A stretch of DNA of 64,000 bases. Origin: an uncultured Sulfitobacter sp. Lineage in GTDB: Bacteria; Pseudomonadota; Alphaproteobacteria; Rhodobacterales; Rhodobacteraceae. Under the pieces are notes generated by a model. It searched no databases, was not told where the DNA came from, and saw only the letters and a program-made list of their open reading frames with translations. Positions 37,222-46,694 of the stretch are shown here, one piece after another (the first letter of the stretch is position 1; the number at the start of each line of letters is the position of its first letter). The DNA is taken from assembly GCA_947492925.1 (NCBI GenBank), contig CANLOQ010000003.1:62001-126000 (forward strand), given 5' to 3'. Position numbers and translations under genes: made by a program.

Positions 37222-37391
37222 GCCCGATCTGGTTGATGCGAATGTCCCAATGGGCGCGCAACCCGCCATCTGCCGCACGCGTCAAGCTGGTGTTCGGGAT
37301 CATTGCGATTGCTGCAGCTATCTGGGGGATCGAATGGATGGGATGGTGGCCCGACTGGGCCACAACGCAGCGTATCCCGCGCAAATTCTGA
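37218..37391 (+). CDS. Small membrane protein (57 aa) coupled to hpt
   Basis: A short gene that begins inside the hpt stop codon (ATGA). The product opens [18 protein letters not shown], has one hydrophobic helix (about residues 22-41, [18 protein letters not shown]) and a WPDWA motif, then a basic tail RIPRKF. The coupling, sensible composition and single helix support a real gene. I believe similar small proteins follow hpt in other Rhodobacteraceae, from memory only. Function unknown. Confidence 0.7.
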   Translation: MSPIWLMRMSQWARNPPSAARVKLVFGIIAIAAAIWGIEWMGWWPDWATTQRIPRKF

Positions 37392-37495
37392 CCTACAAAT
37401 GCCGCTATCACGAAAATGTTTTTGCGACTTGGCCGGGCTGATGTAGGCTTGGACCAACGGACATGCGCAACTTCATCTTCTTGAAAGGCAATGAC

Positions 37496-37972
37496 ATGAA
37501 ATTCTTTACAAAAACTGCAGTAACGCTGGGTCTTGGTGCCGCGATCATCGCGACCGCCGGCGTGGCGGGCAGTCATTCGGCAAAAGACATGCCCCCACCC
37601 GTGGCTGCACGCCATCACCAGATGCAGATGGTAGGTTATCATATCGGCGTGCTGGGCGGCGTGGCCAAAGGCGAGATGGAATACGACGCTGCAATGGTTT
37701 CTGCGGCCGCCAGCAACCTTGCTGCTTTGGCGCGTATGGAAAAAGCGACGCTGTGGGTCGCGGGAACGGAACAGGGTGCCGCAGCCGGATCACGCGCCAA
37801 GGCTGAAATCTGGAGCGACCCGGAAGGGTTCGCGGCCAAATTTGAGGATATGGCAACCGCTGCCGACGCGCTGATCAACGCAGGCGATGCAGCTGCTGTC
37901 GGGGCCGGTATGGGTGCGCTTGGCGGATCGTGCAAGGCCTGCCACGAGAAGTATCGCGGGCCCAAAAACTAA
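37496..37972 (+). CDS. Cytochrome c' / c-556 family (class II cytochrome c)
   Basis: Periplasmic four-helix haem protein, 158 aa. Residues 1-25 are a signal peptide ending near AGVAGSHSA. The haem motif CKACH sits at the C-terminus (C146, C149, H150), as class II cytochromes require, and a Met in the first helix (HHQMQMVGYH) can be the other ligand. ATG 37496 has GAAAGG upstream; 37463 is a longer in-frame alternative. A second cytochrome gene follows after 3 nt, so both may serve one electron-transfer chain. Confidence 0.87.
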   Translation: MKFFTKTAVTLGLGAAIIATAGVAGSHSAKDMPPPVAARHHQMQMVGYHIGVLGGVAKGEMEYDAAMVSAAASNLAALARMEKATLWVAGTEQGAAAGSRAKAEIWSDPEGFAAKFEDMATAADALINAGDAAAVGAGMGALGGSCKACHEKYRGPKN

Positions 37973-37975
37973 GCT

Positions 37976-38854
37976 GTGCGTCTGCTTGCAAAAATATGCG
38001 CCCTTGTCGCCGTTCTTGGCGCGGGGGCGCTCTGGGCGCTGACGCGGCCTGCCCCCCTGCCCAATAGCGTTGCGGAAGACCATGTGGCGGATGCTGCGAA
38101 TGGTGCCTTGGTTTTTGCCGCTGCAGGATGTGCGTCATGTCACGCAGCGCCGGGTGCAACCGATGAAGACAAGCTGATCCTCGCGGGTGGGTATAGTTTT
38201 GCCAGTGATTTCGGCACCTTCTACGCGCCAAATATATCCTGGAGCGATGAGGGGATTGCGGGATGGTCGCTGCCCGCTTTTGCCCGGGCGGTACGGCAAG
38301 GCGTCTCTCCCGAGGGTCAGCACTACTATCCTGCCTTTCCTTACACCGCCTATCAGCACATGACCGACGGAGATGTCGCTGATCTTTTTGCCTATATGCA
38401 GGGGTTACCGCCCTCTGACACGCCAAGCACGGCCCATGATGTAGGCTTTCCATTCAACATCCGGCGCGGGCTGGGGATCTGGAAACAGATGTTTGTCAGC
38501 GATGACTTCGTGCTGGCCGACACGGCGGACGCGACGTTGATGCGGGGCCGTTATCTGGTGGAGGCACTTGCACATTGCGGCGAATGTCACACGCCGCGCA
38601 ATGCACTTGGGGCGCTTGACCGCTCCGCTTGGCTGTCCGGCGCGCCTAACCCTTCGGGCAAAGGACGGATACCAGACATCACGCCCGCGGGGCTGGAATG
38701 GTCAGAGGCAGACCTAGTTTACTATTTCGAAAGCGGTCTGACACCGGACTATGACAGTGTCGGCGGGTCAATGGCCCCTGTGGTCAGCAACCTTGCGCAG
38801 TTGCCCGAAAGCGACCGCGCAGCAATTGCCGCCTACCTAAAGGCGCTACCCTAG
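37976..38854 (+). CDS. Dihaem cytochrome c
   Basis: A 292-aa protein with an N-terminal membrane or signal helix (about residues 5-22) and two haem motifs, CASCH (C52, C55, H56) and CGECH (C201, C204, H205). It resembles the cytochrome subunits that accept electrons from membrane alcohol or aldehyde dehydrogenases, but no dehydrogenase is adjacent. It starts at GTG 37976, 3 nt after the class II cytochrome. The 3' end overlaps the convergent lipA by 9 nt. Confidence 0.85.
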   Translation: MRLLAKICALVAVLGAGALWALTRPAPLPNSVAEDHVADAANGALVFAAAGCASCHAAPGATDEDKLILAGGYSFASDFGTFYAPNISWSDEGIAGWSLPAFARAVRQGVSPEGQHYYPAFPYTAYQHMTDGDVADLFAYMQGLPPSDTPSTAHDVGFPFNIRRGLGIWKQMFVSDDFVLADTADATLMRGRYLVEALAHCGECHTPRNALGALDRSAWLSGAPNPSGKGRIPDITPAGLEWSEADLVYYFESGLTPDYDSVGGSMAPVVSNLAQLPESDRAAIAAYLKALP

Positions 38855-39799
38855 CCCCAGCTTTCTGTTTCGTGCTGCACGCAGGCGGGCGAAGTCATCA
38901 CCCGCGTGATAGGATGAGCGTGTCAGCGGTGTGGCCGACACCATCAGAAATCCTTTGCCGTAGGCCGCCTTTTCGTATGACGCAAATTCATCAGGGTGGA
39001 CAAAACGATCAACGGCATGGTGCTTGGGCGTAGGCTGCAAGTATTGGCCAATGGTCAGGAAATCGATGTCGGCGGCGCGCATGTCTTCCATCACCTGGAT
39101 CACAGATTGGCGATCCTCGCCAAGGCCCACCATGACGCCCGATTTGGTGAACATTGACGGATCCAGTTCCTTGACCCGTTGCAAAAGACGCAGGCTGTGG
39201 AAATACCGCGCACCGGGGCGGACTTCGGGATACAGGCCCGGCACCGTTTCAAGGTTGTGGTTGAACACATCCGGGCGCGCCTCGACGACCTTCTCCAACG
39301 CCTCTGGCCCGCATCGAATGAAATCAGGCGTCAGAATTTCAATGGTTGTGTCTGGGCTGCGGTGACGCACGGCGCGGATGGTTTGGGCAAAGTGTTCGGC
39401 CCCGCCGTCTTTGATATCATCGCGGTCAACGCTTGTAATCACGACGTGATTAAGCCCCAACTTGGCTACCGCATCGGCCACGCGTCCCGGCTCGAATACA
39501 TCGAGGTCTTCGGGCGGTTTACCGGTAGCGATGTTGCAGAAGGTACAGGCGCGGGTACAGACTTCGCCCATGATCATCATGGTTGCATGGCCCTGTGACC
39601 AACATTCGCCCACATTGGGGCACCCCGCCTCTTCGCAAACGGTCACCAGCTTGTTCTCGCGCATGATTTTGGCTGTGTCGGCATAGCCTTTGCCGCCCGG
39701 CGCCTTGACCCTGATCCAGCTGGGCTTCTTGGGCTGGGCATTGTCCGGCTTGCGCGCCTTTTCGGGGTGGCGCTGTTCGGGAATTTTGAGATCACGCAT
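38846..39799 (-). CDS. lipA: Lipoyl synthase
   Basis: Radical-SAM enzyme (317 aa) inserting sulfur into octanoyl groups on lipoyl proteins. Both clusters are visible: the auxiliary ligands C55, C60, C66 ([12 protein letters not shown]) and the radical-SAM motif C81, C85, C88 (CTRACTFC). The C-terminal [10 protein letters not shown] carries the serine that ligates the auxiliary cluster. ATG 39799 begins [14 protein letters not shown]. Confidence 0.97.
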   Translation of the reverse strand: MRDLKIPEQRHPEKARKPDNAQPKKPSWIRVKAPGGKGYADTAKIMRENKLVTVCEEAGCPNVGECWSQGHATMMIMGEVCTRACTFCNIATGKPPEDLDVFEPGRVADAVAKLGLNHVVITSVDRDDIKDGGAEHFAQTIRAVRHRSPDTTIEILTPDFIRCGPEALEKVVEARPDVFNHNLETVPGLYPEVRPGARYFHSLRLLQRVKELDPSMFTKSGVMVGLGEDRQSVIQVMEDMRAADIDFLTIGQYLQPTPKHHAVDRFVHPDEFASYEKAAYGKGFLMVSATPLTRSSYHAGDDFARLRAARNRKLGLG

Positions 39800-39881
39800 A
39801 GGGAGGCTCCGCTTCGTTGATCCCTATGTAACACATCAGCCGCGCAACAAAAGGCCGCCGGGACGCAATGCCGCTATGCCG

Positions 39882-40337
39882 TTACTGCCACCATCGCGCT
39901 CCTATACGGCGACGCAAGGTGCCCCCAAGGCTCCAGTGATCCCGCGCGATCATCAGCAAAAGCGCAATGAATGCAGCCATCACCGCCAGATCAATGACCT
40001 GATTCCGGTTCACCGGAAAGCCTTTGCCATTTACGGCAAATGGATCAAAGAAACCTTCCCACCTGCGGGTGAGCGTGTAGAAATGCATGGCCGCCAGCGC
40101 CCCATAGCTGGCATAGCGGAAAATGCCTATCGCAACGAGCAGGCAAAGCCCGATCTGCACACCGCCAACCAGATAGATCTGTCCGATCGACAGATCGACA
40201 CCGTCGAAATTCTTGGCCAGAAACCTGTATTGACCGGGTGTAATGACCTTGTGTGCGGCCCACAGAAACATGAACCATGCCAGCCCCAGACGCAGGATCA
40301 AAAGGGCGGCGGCATCACGGCGGTCTTGTGGGCTCAT
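39882..40337 (-). CDS. DoxX-like membrane protein
   Basis: A 151-aa inner-membrane protein with four hydrophobic segments (LGLAWFMFLWAAHKV, IGLCLLVAIGIF, the weak YASYGALAAMHFY, and LAVMAAFIALLLMIA). The layout of the first helix with WAAHKVITPGQYRFLAKNF is like DoxX/DoxD proteins. Function unknown; it may share a transcript with lipA downstream. Confidence 0.65.
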   Translation of the reverse strand: MSPQDRRDAAALLILRLGLAWFMFLWAAHKVITPGQYRFLAKNFDGVDLSIGQIYLVGGVQIGLCLLVAIGIFRYASYGALAAMHFYTLTRRWEGFFDPFAVNGKGFPVNRNQVIDLAVMAAFIALLLMIARDHWSLGGTLRRRIGARWWQ

Positions 40338-40435
40338 CTTGGTCTCCTTTGACCAAAGCCGTAGCGTAATCCCGCGCGGGCTTCACCCCGAACCAAAGCG
40401 TGACACGCAAATGTGAGCCATCATCACCGGCACCG

Positions 40436-41608
40436 TTAGCCGATCATCGGGCCGCCCCTGCCGACTGTTTCGTCGTAGTGCCGTTGCAGACGCAATAATG
40501 CGATGCGCAGCACCACTTTGCCGGACCGTGCCGACCAGCCAAGCCGCTTTTCCGTGGTTTCCAGCCCCTCAAGATAGCAGCAACAGCGCAGGGCCACGTC
40601 TGACAGCCCCTCGCCAAGATGTGTTAGTGCAGCCCGCACGCGTGCACGTGCCTCTGCCGCAGCTCCGGCACCGCTGCCCGTGCCTGCGGTTGTGGACCCG
40701 CTGCCGGCGGTCAGAAAATGATCCCAGTTCTGGGTGACGCTGCCGTCCATCTGCGCCAGTTCAAAATCCTCGCGCAGCCGTTCGCCCGCATTCACCAAGG
40801 CATCATCCAGAAACGGTTTGCCCGCCTTATCCCGCCGCCGTGCCAGCACGCTGAGCGGGCTTTCCCCAAGGGCATAGCGATTGCGGCCATTCGTCTCGTC
40901 CGCGTCCTGTGGTGCAGCGGTATCACCTGCACCAAAAACAAAATCCACGCCTTTTTCGGCCAGCCCTGTCGCGGGCTCCGCCGTCATCCCGAACTTATCA
41001 AGCAATTCGGCCAGCGCACTGCGCCCGCCGCCGGTAATATGATAGCGAATGATCCGGCCCGTATTCCCCGGCGCGATCCATTCGTTCAATGCCATCGCTT
41101 GCGCCACCGCAGCGTCGACAACCGCTGTGCGCGTGGTGGCGCCGCCCGGCCCGTCCCGCACCACCACCGCTTTGTCTAGGTCTGCGGCGACAGCCAAAAC
41201 CGCACCGCTTTCGCACAGCCGCCGCAAGACGCGCACCGCGTCGCGGTAAAGCGTGGTCGGATCAGGCATCGCCTCTCCGGCCGGACGAGGCACGTCTGTC
41301 TCTTTTGATCCCGAATACGCCGAACCCGGCAGGTCCCCTGAAGTGCCTTTACGGGGCACCCCGGTATCAGGCGGTGCTGCTGCACCCAGTTTGCGCAGGG
41401 CAGCATCCACCAGCGGATCATCGCGGCGCATCTCAAGCTTGCGGATCTGGCGCAGAATGGTCGAGGCATGACAACCCGCCGCACGGGCAAGCACCCGGAT
41501 CGGGGAACCCGCTTCGGTATGCGCAATGTAGTGACGTGCCGATACCGGCACCCAATCGGGCAGCATGATTACATCTGTCAACTCGTTCATCTCGACGTGT
41601 TTCCCCAT
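40436..41608 (-). CDS. DUF6456 helix-turn-helix protein
   Basis: A 390-aa protein. A helix-turn-helix-like stretch lies near residues 33-60 (SPIRVLARAAGCHASTILRQ), a low-complexity linker follows, and the C-terminal region (about 245-390, with SPLSVLARRRDKAGKPFLDDA and GERLREDFELAQ) matches what I know as DUF6456. The linker near 300-320 is Gly/Ser/Thr/Ala-rich. It is probably a DNA-binding regulator; targets unknown. It is divergent from the DUF6477 gene across an AT-rich region with DnaA boxes. Confidence 0.72.
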   Translation of the reverse strand: MGKHVEMNELTDVIMLPDWVPVSARHYIAHTEAGSPIRVLARAAGCHASTILRQIRKLEMRRDDPLVDAALRKLGAAAPPDTGVPRKGTSGDLPGSAYSGSKETDVPRPAGEAMPDPTTLYRDAVRVLRRLCESGAVLAVAADLDKAVVVRDGPGGATTRTAVVDAAVAQAMALNEWIAPGNTGRIIRYHITGGGRSALAELLDKFGMTAEPATGLAEKGVDFVFGAGDTAAPQDADETNGRNRYALGESPLSVLARRRDKAGKPFLDDALVNAGERLREDFELAQMDGSVTQNWDHFLTAGSGSTTAGTGSGAGAAAEARARVRAALTHLGEGLSDVALRCCCYLEGLETTEKRLGWSARSGKVVLRIALLRLQRHYDETVGRGGPMIG

Positions 41609-41640
41609 CGCAGTCCCTCCGACCCAGTCAATTCACGGAT

Positions 41641-41840
41641 TTTGTCCACCAAGTTATCCACACAACCTAAAAGTGTATTTATTACCTGATCGTTAAAATC
41701 TGGCGGTTTGTTGATCATTGTTTCTAAAAGATAAACAGTCGTGAAACCTCCGAACGGAAGAAATCCGACAGACGCAACACCCTTTTAGGTTGTGTACAAC
41801 TCTGGGCAGAAAAGCGCCGATACGGCCCTTTATCCACAGA
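41641..41840. promoter_or_regulatory. AT-rich intergenic region with two perfect DnaA boxes and a 14-bp inverted repeat
   Basis: TTATCCACA occurs at 41654-41662 and 41830-41838, both on the plus strand. The first overlaps one arm of an inverted repeat: ACACAACCTAAAAG (41660-41673) against CTTTTAGGTTGTGT (41782-41795). Between the arms the sequence is unusually AT-rich with two GATC sites. No gene fits here. It could be a DnaA-controlled divergent promoter or a replication-related element. Confidence 0.55.
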
Positions 41841-41853
41841 ATGAGGACCTGAA

Positions 41854-42162
41854 ATGCAAGATATCCTGACAATGTTGAACGCCCTGCACCGCCCCCGTCT
41901 GATGATGCGGGCCGCGCGAATCGGCGCGCAGGAATACCGTCGTGCGGCTCATCTGCCGCGCCTTCTGGGCTACGGCGTGTTGCCGCGTCCGGGCGGCGCG
42001 TTGATCAGGCTCATGGAAATGGAAGCAACGCTGGAAGATCAGCGGGTAGGATCAGACGCCAGCTACAGTCTGATCCGTCACCTTGATGTGCTGATTGCGA
42101 TGGTAGCAGAAGCGCGGGCCTTGAAGGCCACCCAGACGGCCAAGCCCGCTGCTGCTACATAA
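41854..42162 (+). CDS. DUF6477 family protein
   Basis: A 102-aa protein starting MQDILTMLNALHRPRLMMRA, mostly helical and rich in Arg and Ala, with RLLGYGVLPRPGGALIRLMEME in the middle (in part). It matches the family I know as DUF6477, restricted to Rhodobacteraceae-like genomes. Its promoter region contains DnaA boxes and is shared with the DUF6456 gene, so the two may act together. The 3' end overlaps the convergent MttB-family gene by 8 nt. Confidence 0.72.
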   Translation: MQDILTMLNALHRPRLMMRAARIGAQEYRRAAHLPRLLGYGVLPRPGGALIRLMEMEATLEDQRVGSDASYSLIRHLDVLIAMVAEARALKATQTAKPAAAT

Positions 42163-43693
42163 AGCTGTCGGGCTCCGCTGCCTTTTTCTGCGCCACATAG
42201 GCATCCAGACTTTCGCGGATTGCGGGATCAAGGGCGGGCTGCTGGTAATCAGCCAGCATCTTTTCCACCCGCAATGCCGCGAGCGTTTGTGTATCGCGCG
42301 CGCCTTCATCTTCCCACGTCTCGAAGGGTTTGTAGTCCAGCAAATCGGATTTCCAGAATGCTGTCTTGAAATTGGCCTGAGTATGCGCGCAACCCAAATA
42401 ATGCCCCCCGGGCCCGACTTCGCGGATTGCATCCATCGCCTGCGCGTTATCGTCAATCTCAACCCCGCGGGCAATGTGATGCAACGTGCCTAGCTGGTCC
42501 GCATCCATAACGAATTTCTCAAACGAACTGACCAGTCCGCCTTCCAGCCAGCCGCATGCGTGCAGCATGAAATTAACGCCTGCCAGCAATCCCATATTCA
42601 GGCTGTTTGCGGTTTCATACGCGGCCTGCGCATCGGGCAGTTTCGACCCACAGAACGACCCGGCAGATCGGTAGGGTAGATTCAGACGCCGCGCCAGCTG
42701 GCCCGCGCCGTAGGTAATATGCGCGGCTTCGGGGGTGCCGAATGTCGGCGCTCCAGAGTTCATGTCGATCGAGGTAACAAAAGCCCCCATGATCACCGGT
42801 GCGCCGGGGCGCAGCAATTGGGAATAGGCCACGCCCGCCAGCGCTTCGGCCAGCACCTGCGTCAACGTCCCGGCAACCGATACAGGGGCCATCGCGCCGC
42901 CCACGATAAAGGGCGAAATGATGCAGGCTTGGTTGTTCTTGGCATAGACCTCAAGCGCGCCCATCATAACGTCGTCAAAGGTCATGGGGGAGTTGATGTT
43001 GATGAGCGATGTCATCACCGTGTTCTGTTGAACAAAGTCCTCACCAAACAGCAGCCCGCACATATCAACGGAATCCTGCGCGCGGCTGGGTTCGGTCACC
43101 GACCCCATGAAAGGTTTGTCGCTCAGCGTCATATGGGCATAAAGCATGTCCAGATGACGCTTGTTGACGGCAATATCTGTGGGTTCGCACACTGTCCCGC
43201 CGGAATGATGCAGCCACTTAGACATATAGCCCAGCTTCACGAACTTGTTGAAATCCTCCATCGTTGCATAACGCCGCCCACCGGCGACATCGCGCACGAA
43301 AGGCGGGCCATATACCGGCGCCAGCACAAGGTTCTTGCCACCTACCACGACATTGCGTTCAGGGTTGCGGGCGTGCTGTGTGTATTGCGATGGTGCGGTT
43401 GCACAGAGCTTGCGTGCCAGTCCGCGCGGGATGCGCACACGCTCGCCGTCAAGATCGGCGCCAGCGTTGCGCCACAGCTCCAGCGCCGTTGGGTTGGACA
43501 GAAAATTCACACCCACTTCTTCGAGGATCGTCTCTGCGTTGTGCTCGATGACCTCCAGCGCCTCTGCGGTCAGCACCTCGAAGTTCGGGATGTTGCGTTC
43601 GATAAACCGCGCGGTCTCGAATGAAATGGCCGAGCGTTCCGCCCGCCGTGCTGCGCCACCACCGCCGCGTCCGCGCCGTGCTCTTTCCGCCAT
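42155..43693 (-). CDS. MttB-family (trimethylamine methyltransferase-like) corrinoid methyltransferase
   Basis: A 512-aa TIM-barrel methyltransferase of the MttB superfamily. These enzymes pass a methyl group from trimethylamine, glycine betaine or other quaternary amines to a corrinoid protein. The frame is open throughout with no in-frame amber codon, so it is the non-pyrrolysine type. Segments typical of the family include EEVGVNFLSNPTALELWRNA and GGTVCEPTDIAVNKRHLDML (in part). No corrinoid protein gene is adjacent. The ATG at 43693 opens with a basic, glycine-rich tail. Confidence 0.88.
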   Translation of the reverse strand: MAERARRGRGGGGAARRAERSAISFETARFIERNIPNFEVLTAEALEVIEHNAETILEEVGVNFLSNPTALELWRNAGADLDGERVRIPRGLARKLCATAPSQYTQHARNPERNVVVGGKNLVLAPVYGPPFVRDVAGGRRYATMEDFNKFVKLGYMSKWLHHSGGTVCEPTDIAVNKRHLDMLYAHMTLSDKPFMGSVTEPSRAQDSVDMCGLLFGEDFVQQNTVMTSLININSPMTFDDVMMGALEVYAKNNQACIISPFIVGGAMAPVSVAGTLTQVLAEALAGVAYSQLLRPGAPVIMGAFVTSIDMNSGAPTFGTPEAAHITYGAGQLARRLNLPYRSAGSFCGSKLPDAQAAYETANSLNMGLLAGVNFMLHACGWLEGGLVSSFEKFVMDADQLGTLHHIARGVEIDDNAQAMDAIREVGPGGHYLGCAHTQANFKTAFWKSDLLDYKPFETWEDEGARDTQTLAALRVEKMLADYQQPALDPAIRESLDAYVAQKKAAEPDSFM

Positions 43694-43949
43694 TGCCCTG
43701 ATCCCCTCGATGCAAATTCTCTCAATCTGCTACCGCATCGCCCTACCCGGTTTGCTGCAATTACCGCCGTCTTGCGGCGAAAAGCGACATCACGGTGTCT
43801 GGCTGGCGCTTTGGCCCCAAATCTCGCGAAGGATGCGGCTTTGCTGACCGGGTGCAGGCCCGATGAACCCGCGTCTTGGACCCTGCACGTGCAGATCACA
43901 GACCATTCCAACCCTTGCCACCCGCGCCGCCGCCCCATAATCAGGCGAT

Positions 43950-45524
43950 ATGACCCAAACAGCTGCCCCCACCGACCACGACCGCCTGCTGATCATTGAT
44001 TTCGGCTCTCAGGTAACGCAACTCATCGCGCGGCGCCTGCGCGAACTCAGCGTTTATTGCGAAATCCATCCATTTAATACGGTTGACGAAGCGTTCCTTG
44101 CTGACTTTGCGCCAAAGGCTGTGATCCTGTCAGGCGGCCCGGCTTCCGTCTTTGCCGAAGGCGCGCCGCGCCCGCCCGCAAAAGTGTTTGAGATGGATGT
44201 GCCGATCCTTGGAATTTGCTACGGCCAGCAGGTGATGATGGAGATGCTCGGCGGCAAAGTAGAGCGCGGGCACAACACCGCAGAATTCGGCCGTGCCTAT
44301 GTTACGCCTGCGGACGAGAAACTGCCGCTGCTGGAGGGATGGTTCGCCACCGAGCGCGAACAGGTCTGGATGAGCCACGGCGATCACGTAAGCCAGATCG
44401 CACCCGGTTTTGCCGTCTATGGCACGTCGCCCAACGCGCCTTTTGCCATCACCGCCGATACGTCGCGCAATTTCTATGCGGTACAATTCCACCCCGAAGT
44501 ACACCACACGCCCAATGGACCAAAGCTTTACGAGAACTTTGTGCGTCTGGCGAGCTTTGAGGGTGACTGGACGATGCGGGCTTACCGCGAAGAGGCCGTT
44601 GCGGCGATCCGCGAACAGGTAGGCGACAAACAGGTGATCTGCGCGCTGTCTGGCGGCGTTGATTCGTCCGTGGCCGCAGCCCTTATCCACGAGGCGGTGG
44701 GTGATCAGCTTACCTGCGTTTTTGTTGATCACGGGCTTTTGCGCAAAAATGAGGCGCAAGAAGTTGTGACCATGTTCCGTGATCATATGAACCTTAAGGT
44801 GATCCACGCCGATGAGGTCGAGCTTTTCCTAGGCCAGCTTGACGGCCAGTCCGACCCAGAAACCAAGCGCAAGATCATCGGCAGCCTGTTTATCGACGTC
44901 TTCCAGAAATATGCGGACCAGATCGAAGGGGCGGAATTCCTGGCCCAAGGCACGCTTTACCCTGACGTAATCGAATCAGTCAGCTTTTCGGGCGGTCCTT
45001 CCGTTACGATCAAAAGCCACCACAACGTCGGCGGCCTGCCCGAGAAGATGGGTTTGAAACTAGTTGAGCCGCTGCGCGAGCTTTTCAAGGACGAAGTGCG
45101 CGCGCTGGGACACGAACTCGGCCTGCCGCCGTCCTTTATCGGGCGTCACCCTTTCCCGGGTCCGGGTCTGGCGATCCGCTGCCCCGGCGAAATTACCCGC
45201 GAGAAACTTGATATTCTGCGCGAAGCCGATGCCGTCTACATCGACCAGATCCGCAAACACGGGCTCTATGATGATATCTGGCAGGCTTATGTGGCCATAC
45301 TGCCCGTGCGGACCGTTGGCGTCATGGGTGATGGACGGACATATGATTTTGCCTGTGCGTTGCGTGCTGTTACGTCTGTCGATGGAATGACGGCGGATTA
45401 TTATCCTTTCACCCACGAATTTTTGGGGGAAACTGCCACACGGATCATCAACGAGGTGCAGGGCATCAACCGCGTGACCTATGACATCACTTCCAAACCT
45501 CCCGGAACAATCGAATGGGAGTGA
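43950..45524 (+). CDS. guaA: GMP synthase (glutamine-hydrolysing)
   Basis: Converts XMP to GMP using glutamine, 524 aa. The class I amidotransferase domain has the nucleophile C90 (GICYGQQ) and the HPEVHHT histidine; the ATP pyrophosphatase domain has the PP-loop SGGVDSS near residue 232; the C-terminal dimerisation domain ends KPPGTIEWE, the usual family terminus. The 256 nt upstream of the ATG hold no gene I can support. The last 10 nt overlap the next gene. Confidence 0.97.
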   Translation: MTQTAAPTDHDRLLIIDFGSQVTQLIARRLRELSVYCEIHPFNTVDEAFLADFAPKAVILSGGPASVFAEGAPRPPAKVFEMDVPILGICYGQQVMMEMLGGKVERGHNTAEFGRAYVTPADEKLPLLEGWFATEREQVWMSHGDHVSQIAPGFAVYGTSPNAPFAITADTSRNFYAVQFHPEVHHTPNGPKLYENFVRLASFEGDWTMRAYREEAVAAIREQVGDKQVICALSGGVDSSVAAALIHEAVGDQLTCVFVDHGLLRKNEAQEVVTMFRDHMNLKVIHADEVELFLGQLDGQSDPETKRKIIGSLFIDVFQKYADQIEGAEFLAQGTLYPDVIESVSFSGGPSVTIKSHHNVGGLPEKMGLKLVEPLRELFKDEVRALGHELGLPPSFIGRHPFPGPGLAIRCPGEITREKLDILREADAVYIDQIRKHGLYDDIWQAYVAILPVRTVGVMGDGRTYDFACALRAVTSVDGMTADYYPFTHEFLGETATRIINEVQGINRVTYDITSKPPGTIEWE

Positions 45525-45793
45525 CGCTGAAAGGCCATCTTCGCTGTGCGAATGCGGCGGAAGCGGACCGGGTACGCGCCGCATTGGATGAGCACATCCG
45601 GCTGACCCGCGCAGAGCCAGGCTGTTTGTCGTTCGAGGTGAGTGCGACGGCGGATCCGCTGGTCTGGGCCGTGGCCGAAGAGTTTACTGGTTCTGCCGCT
45701 TTTGAGGCGCATCAGGAACGTGCCGCCGCGTCGGATTGGGCGATTGAGACAAAGGGTATCGCCCGTGAATACACCGTGACAGGCATGCCATGA
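45515..45793 (+). CDS. Antibiotic biosynthesis monooxygenase-like (ABM) protein
   Basis: A 92-aa ferredoxin-like fold protein with the ABM pattern: [21 protein letters not shown] followed by the [11 protein letters not shown] helix (in part). Such small dimers act as quinol monooxygenases or in related roles, without a cofactor. It overlaps guaA by 10 nt and the next transporter by 4 nt (ATGA at 45790). The substrate is unknown. Confidence 0.72.
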   Translation: MGVTLKGHLRCANAAEADRVRAALDEHIRLTRAEPGCLSFEVSATADPLVWAVAEEFTGSAAFEAHQERAAASDWAIETKGIAREYTVTGMP

Positions 45794-46653
45794 GCACGAC
45801 GCTGCGTGCTGGGCTGTGGATGCTGGGCGCGATCTTTAGTTTTACGACAATGGCCATCGCGGGACGCGAGCTTGGGGCGGATTTCGATACGTTCGAAATC
45901 ATGATGTACCGCTCGCTTATCGGGCTGGTGATTGTGCTGACGCTGGCCCGTGCCACCGGCACCCATTCCCAGATCGGGACCCAAGCGGTGCGCACCCATT
46001 TCATTCGAAACGTCTTTCACTTCACGGGCCAGAACTTGTGGTTTTATGCCGTCACTGTTGTGCCCTTGGCGCAGGTTTTCGCGTTGGAATTTACCTCGCC
46101 GCTTTGGGTCATTGTCCTGTCGCCATTGTTGCTGGGTGAACGGCTGACGCTTGTGCGCAGCATCGCCGCCCTAATGGGGTTTGTAGGTATCCTGATCGTC
46201 GCGCGCCCCGATATGGCGGGGATCAGCCCGGGCATTCTGGCCGCGGCCAGCTGCGCGATTTTCTTTGCGCTCACTTATGTTTTTACCAAACGGCTGACCC
46301 GGACCGAAACCATCACCGCCATTATGTTTTATCTGACGTTTTTCCAGCTGATCTTTGGCGTCCTTCTCGCGGGCTACGACGGAGATGTTGCCTTGCCAAC
46401 CACCGCCAGCCTGCCGCTGCTTGTTGTCGTGGCCCTGTGCGGGCTGCTTGCGCATTTCTGCATCACCAAGGCACTGACGCTGGCCCCTGCCACAGTTGTA
46501 GCCCCGATAGATTTCGCCCGCCTGCCCATCATCGCCATCGCTGCGATGCTGATCTATCAGGAACCGATTGAGGTCTGGGTTTTTGTTGGGGCGCTGATCA
46601 TCTTTGCGGGCAATTACCTCAATATCTGGTTTGAGACGCGCAAGACCGCATGA
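45790..46653 (+). CDS. EamA-type DMT transporter
   Basis: Inner-membrane drug/metabolite transporter, 287 aa with ten hydrophobic segments in two EamA repeats (about residues 5-140 and 150-285). The first repeat contains FTGQNLWFYAVTVVPLAQ and the second contains THFCITKAL-like HFCITKALTLAP. The start overlaps the ABM gene by 4 nt. A second EamA gene follows 41 nt later; they are different subgroups rather than a recent duplication, judged by eye. Confidence 0.87.
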   Translation: MSTTLRAGLWMLGAIFSFTTMAIAGRELGADFDTFEIMMYRSLIGLVIVLTLARATGTHSQIGTQAVRTHFIRNVFHFTGQNLWFYAVTVVPLAQVFALEFTSPLWVIVLSPLLLGERLTLVRSIAALMGFVGILIVARPDMAGISPGILAAASCAIFFALTYVFTKRLTRTETITAIMFYLTFFQLIFGVLLAGYDGDVALPTTASLPLLVVVALCGLLAHFCITKALTLAPATVVAPIDFARLPIIAIAAMLIYQEPIEVWVFVGALIIFAGNYLNIWFETRKTA

Positions 46654-46694
46654 AACGGGTCGCCAGACGCCTTTGCGCCGCGTAATCCAGTTAT

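Noticed and set aside
41609-41853. Chromosomal replication origin
   Set aside because: Only two perfect DnaA boxes, and the usual alphaproteobacterial origin neighbours (hemE, parAB, dnaA) are absent. Kept as a DnaA-box promoter region.
43694-43949. Short frames on both strands upstream of guaA
   Set aside because: Several overlapping frames exist but none has a convincing start, ribosome site or recognisable product; treated as a gene-free gap.
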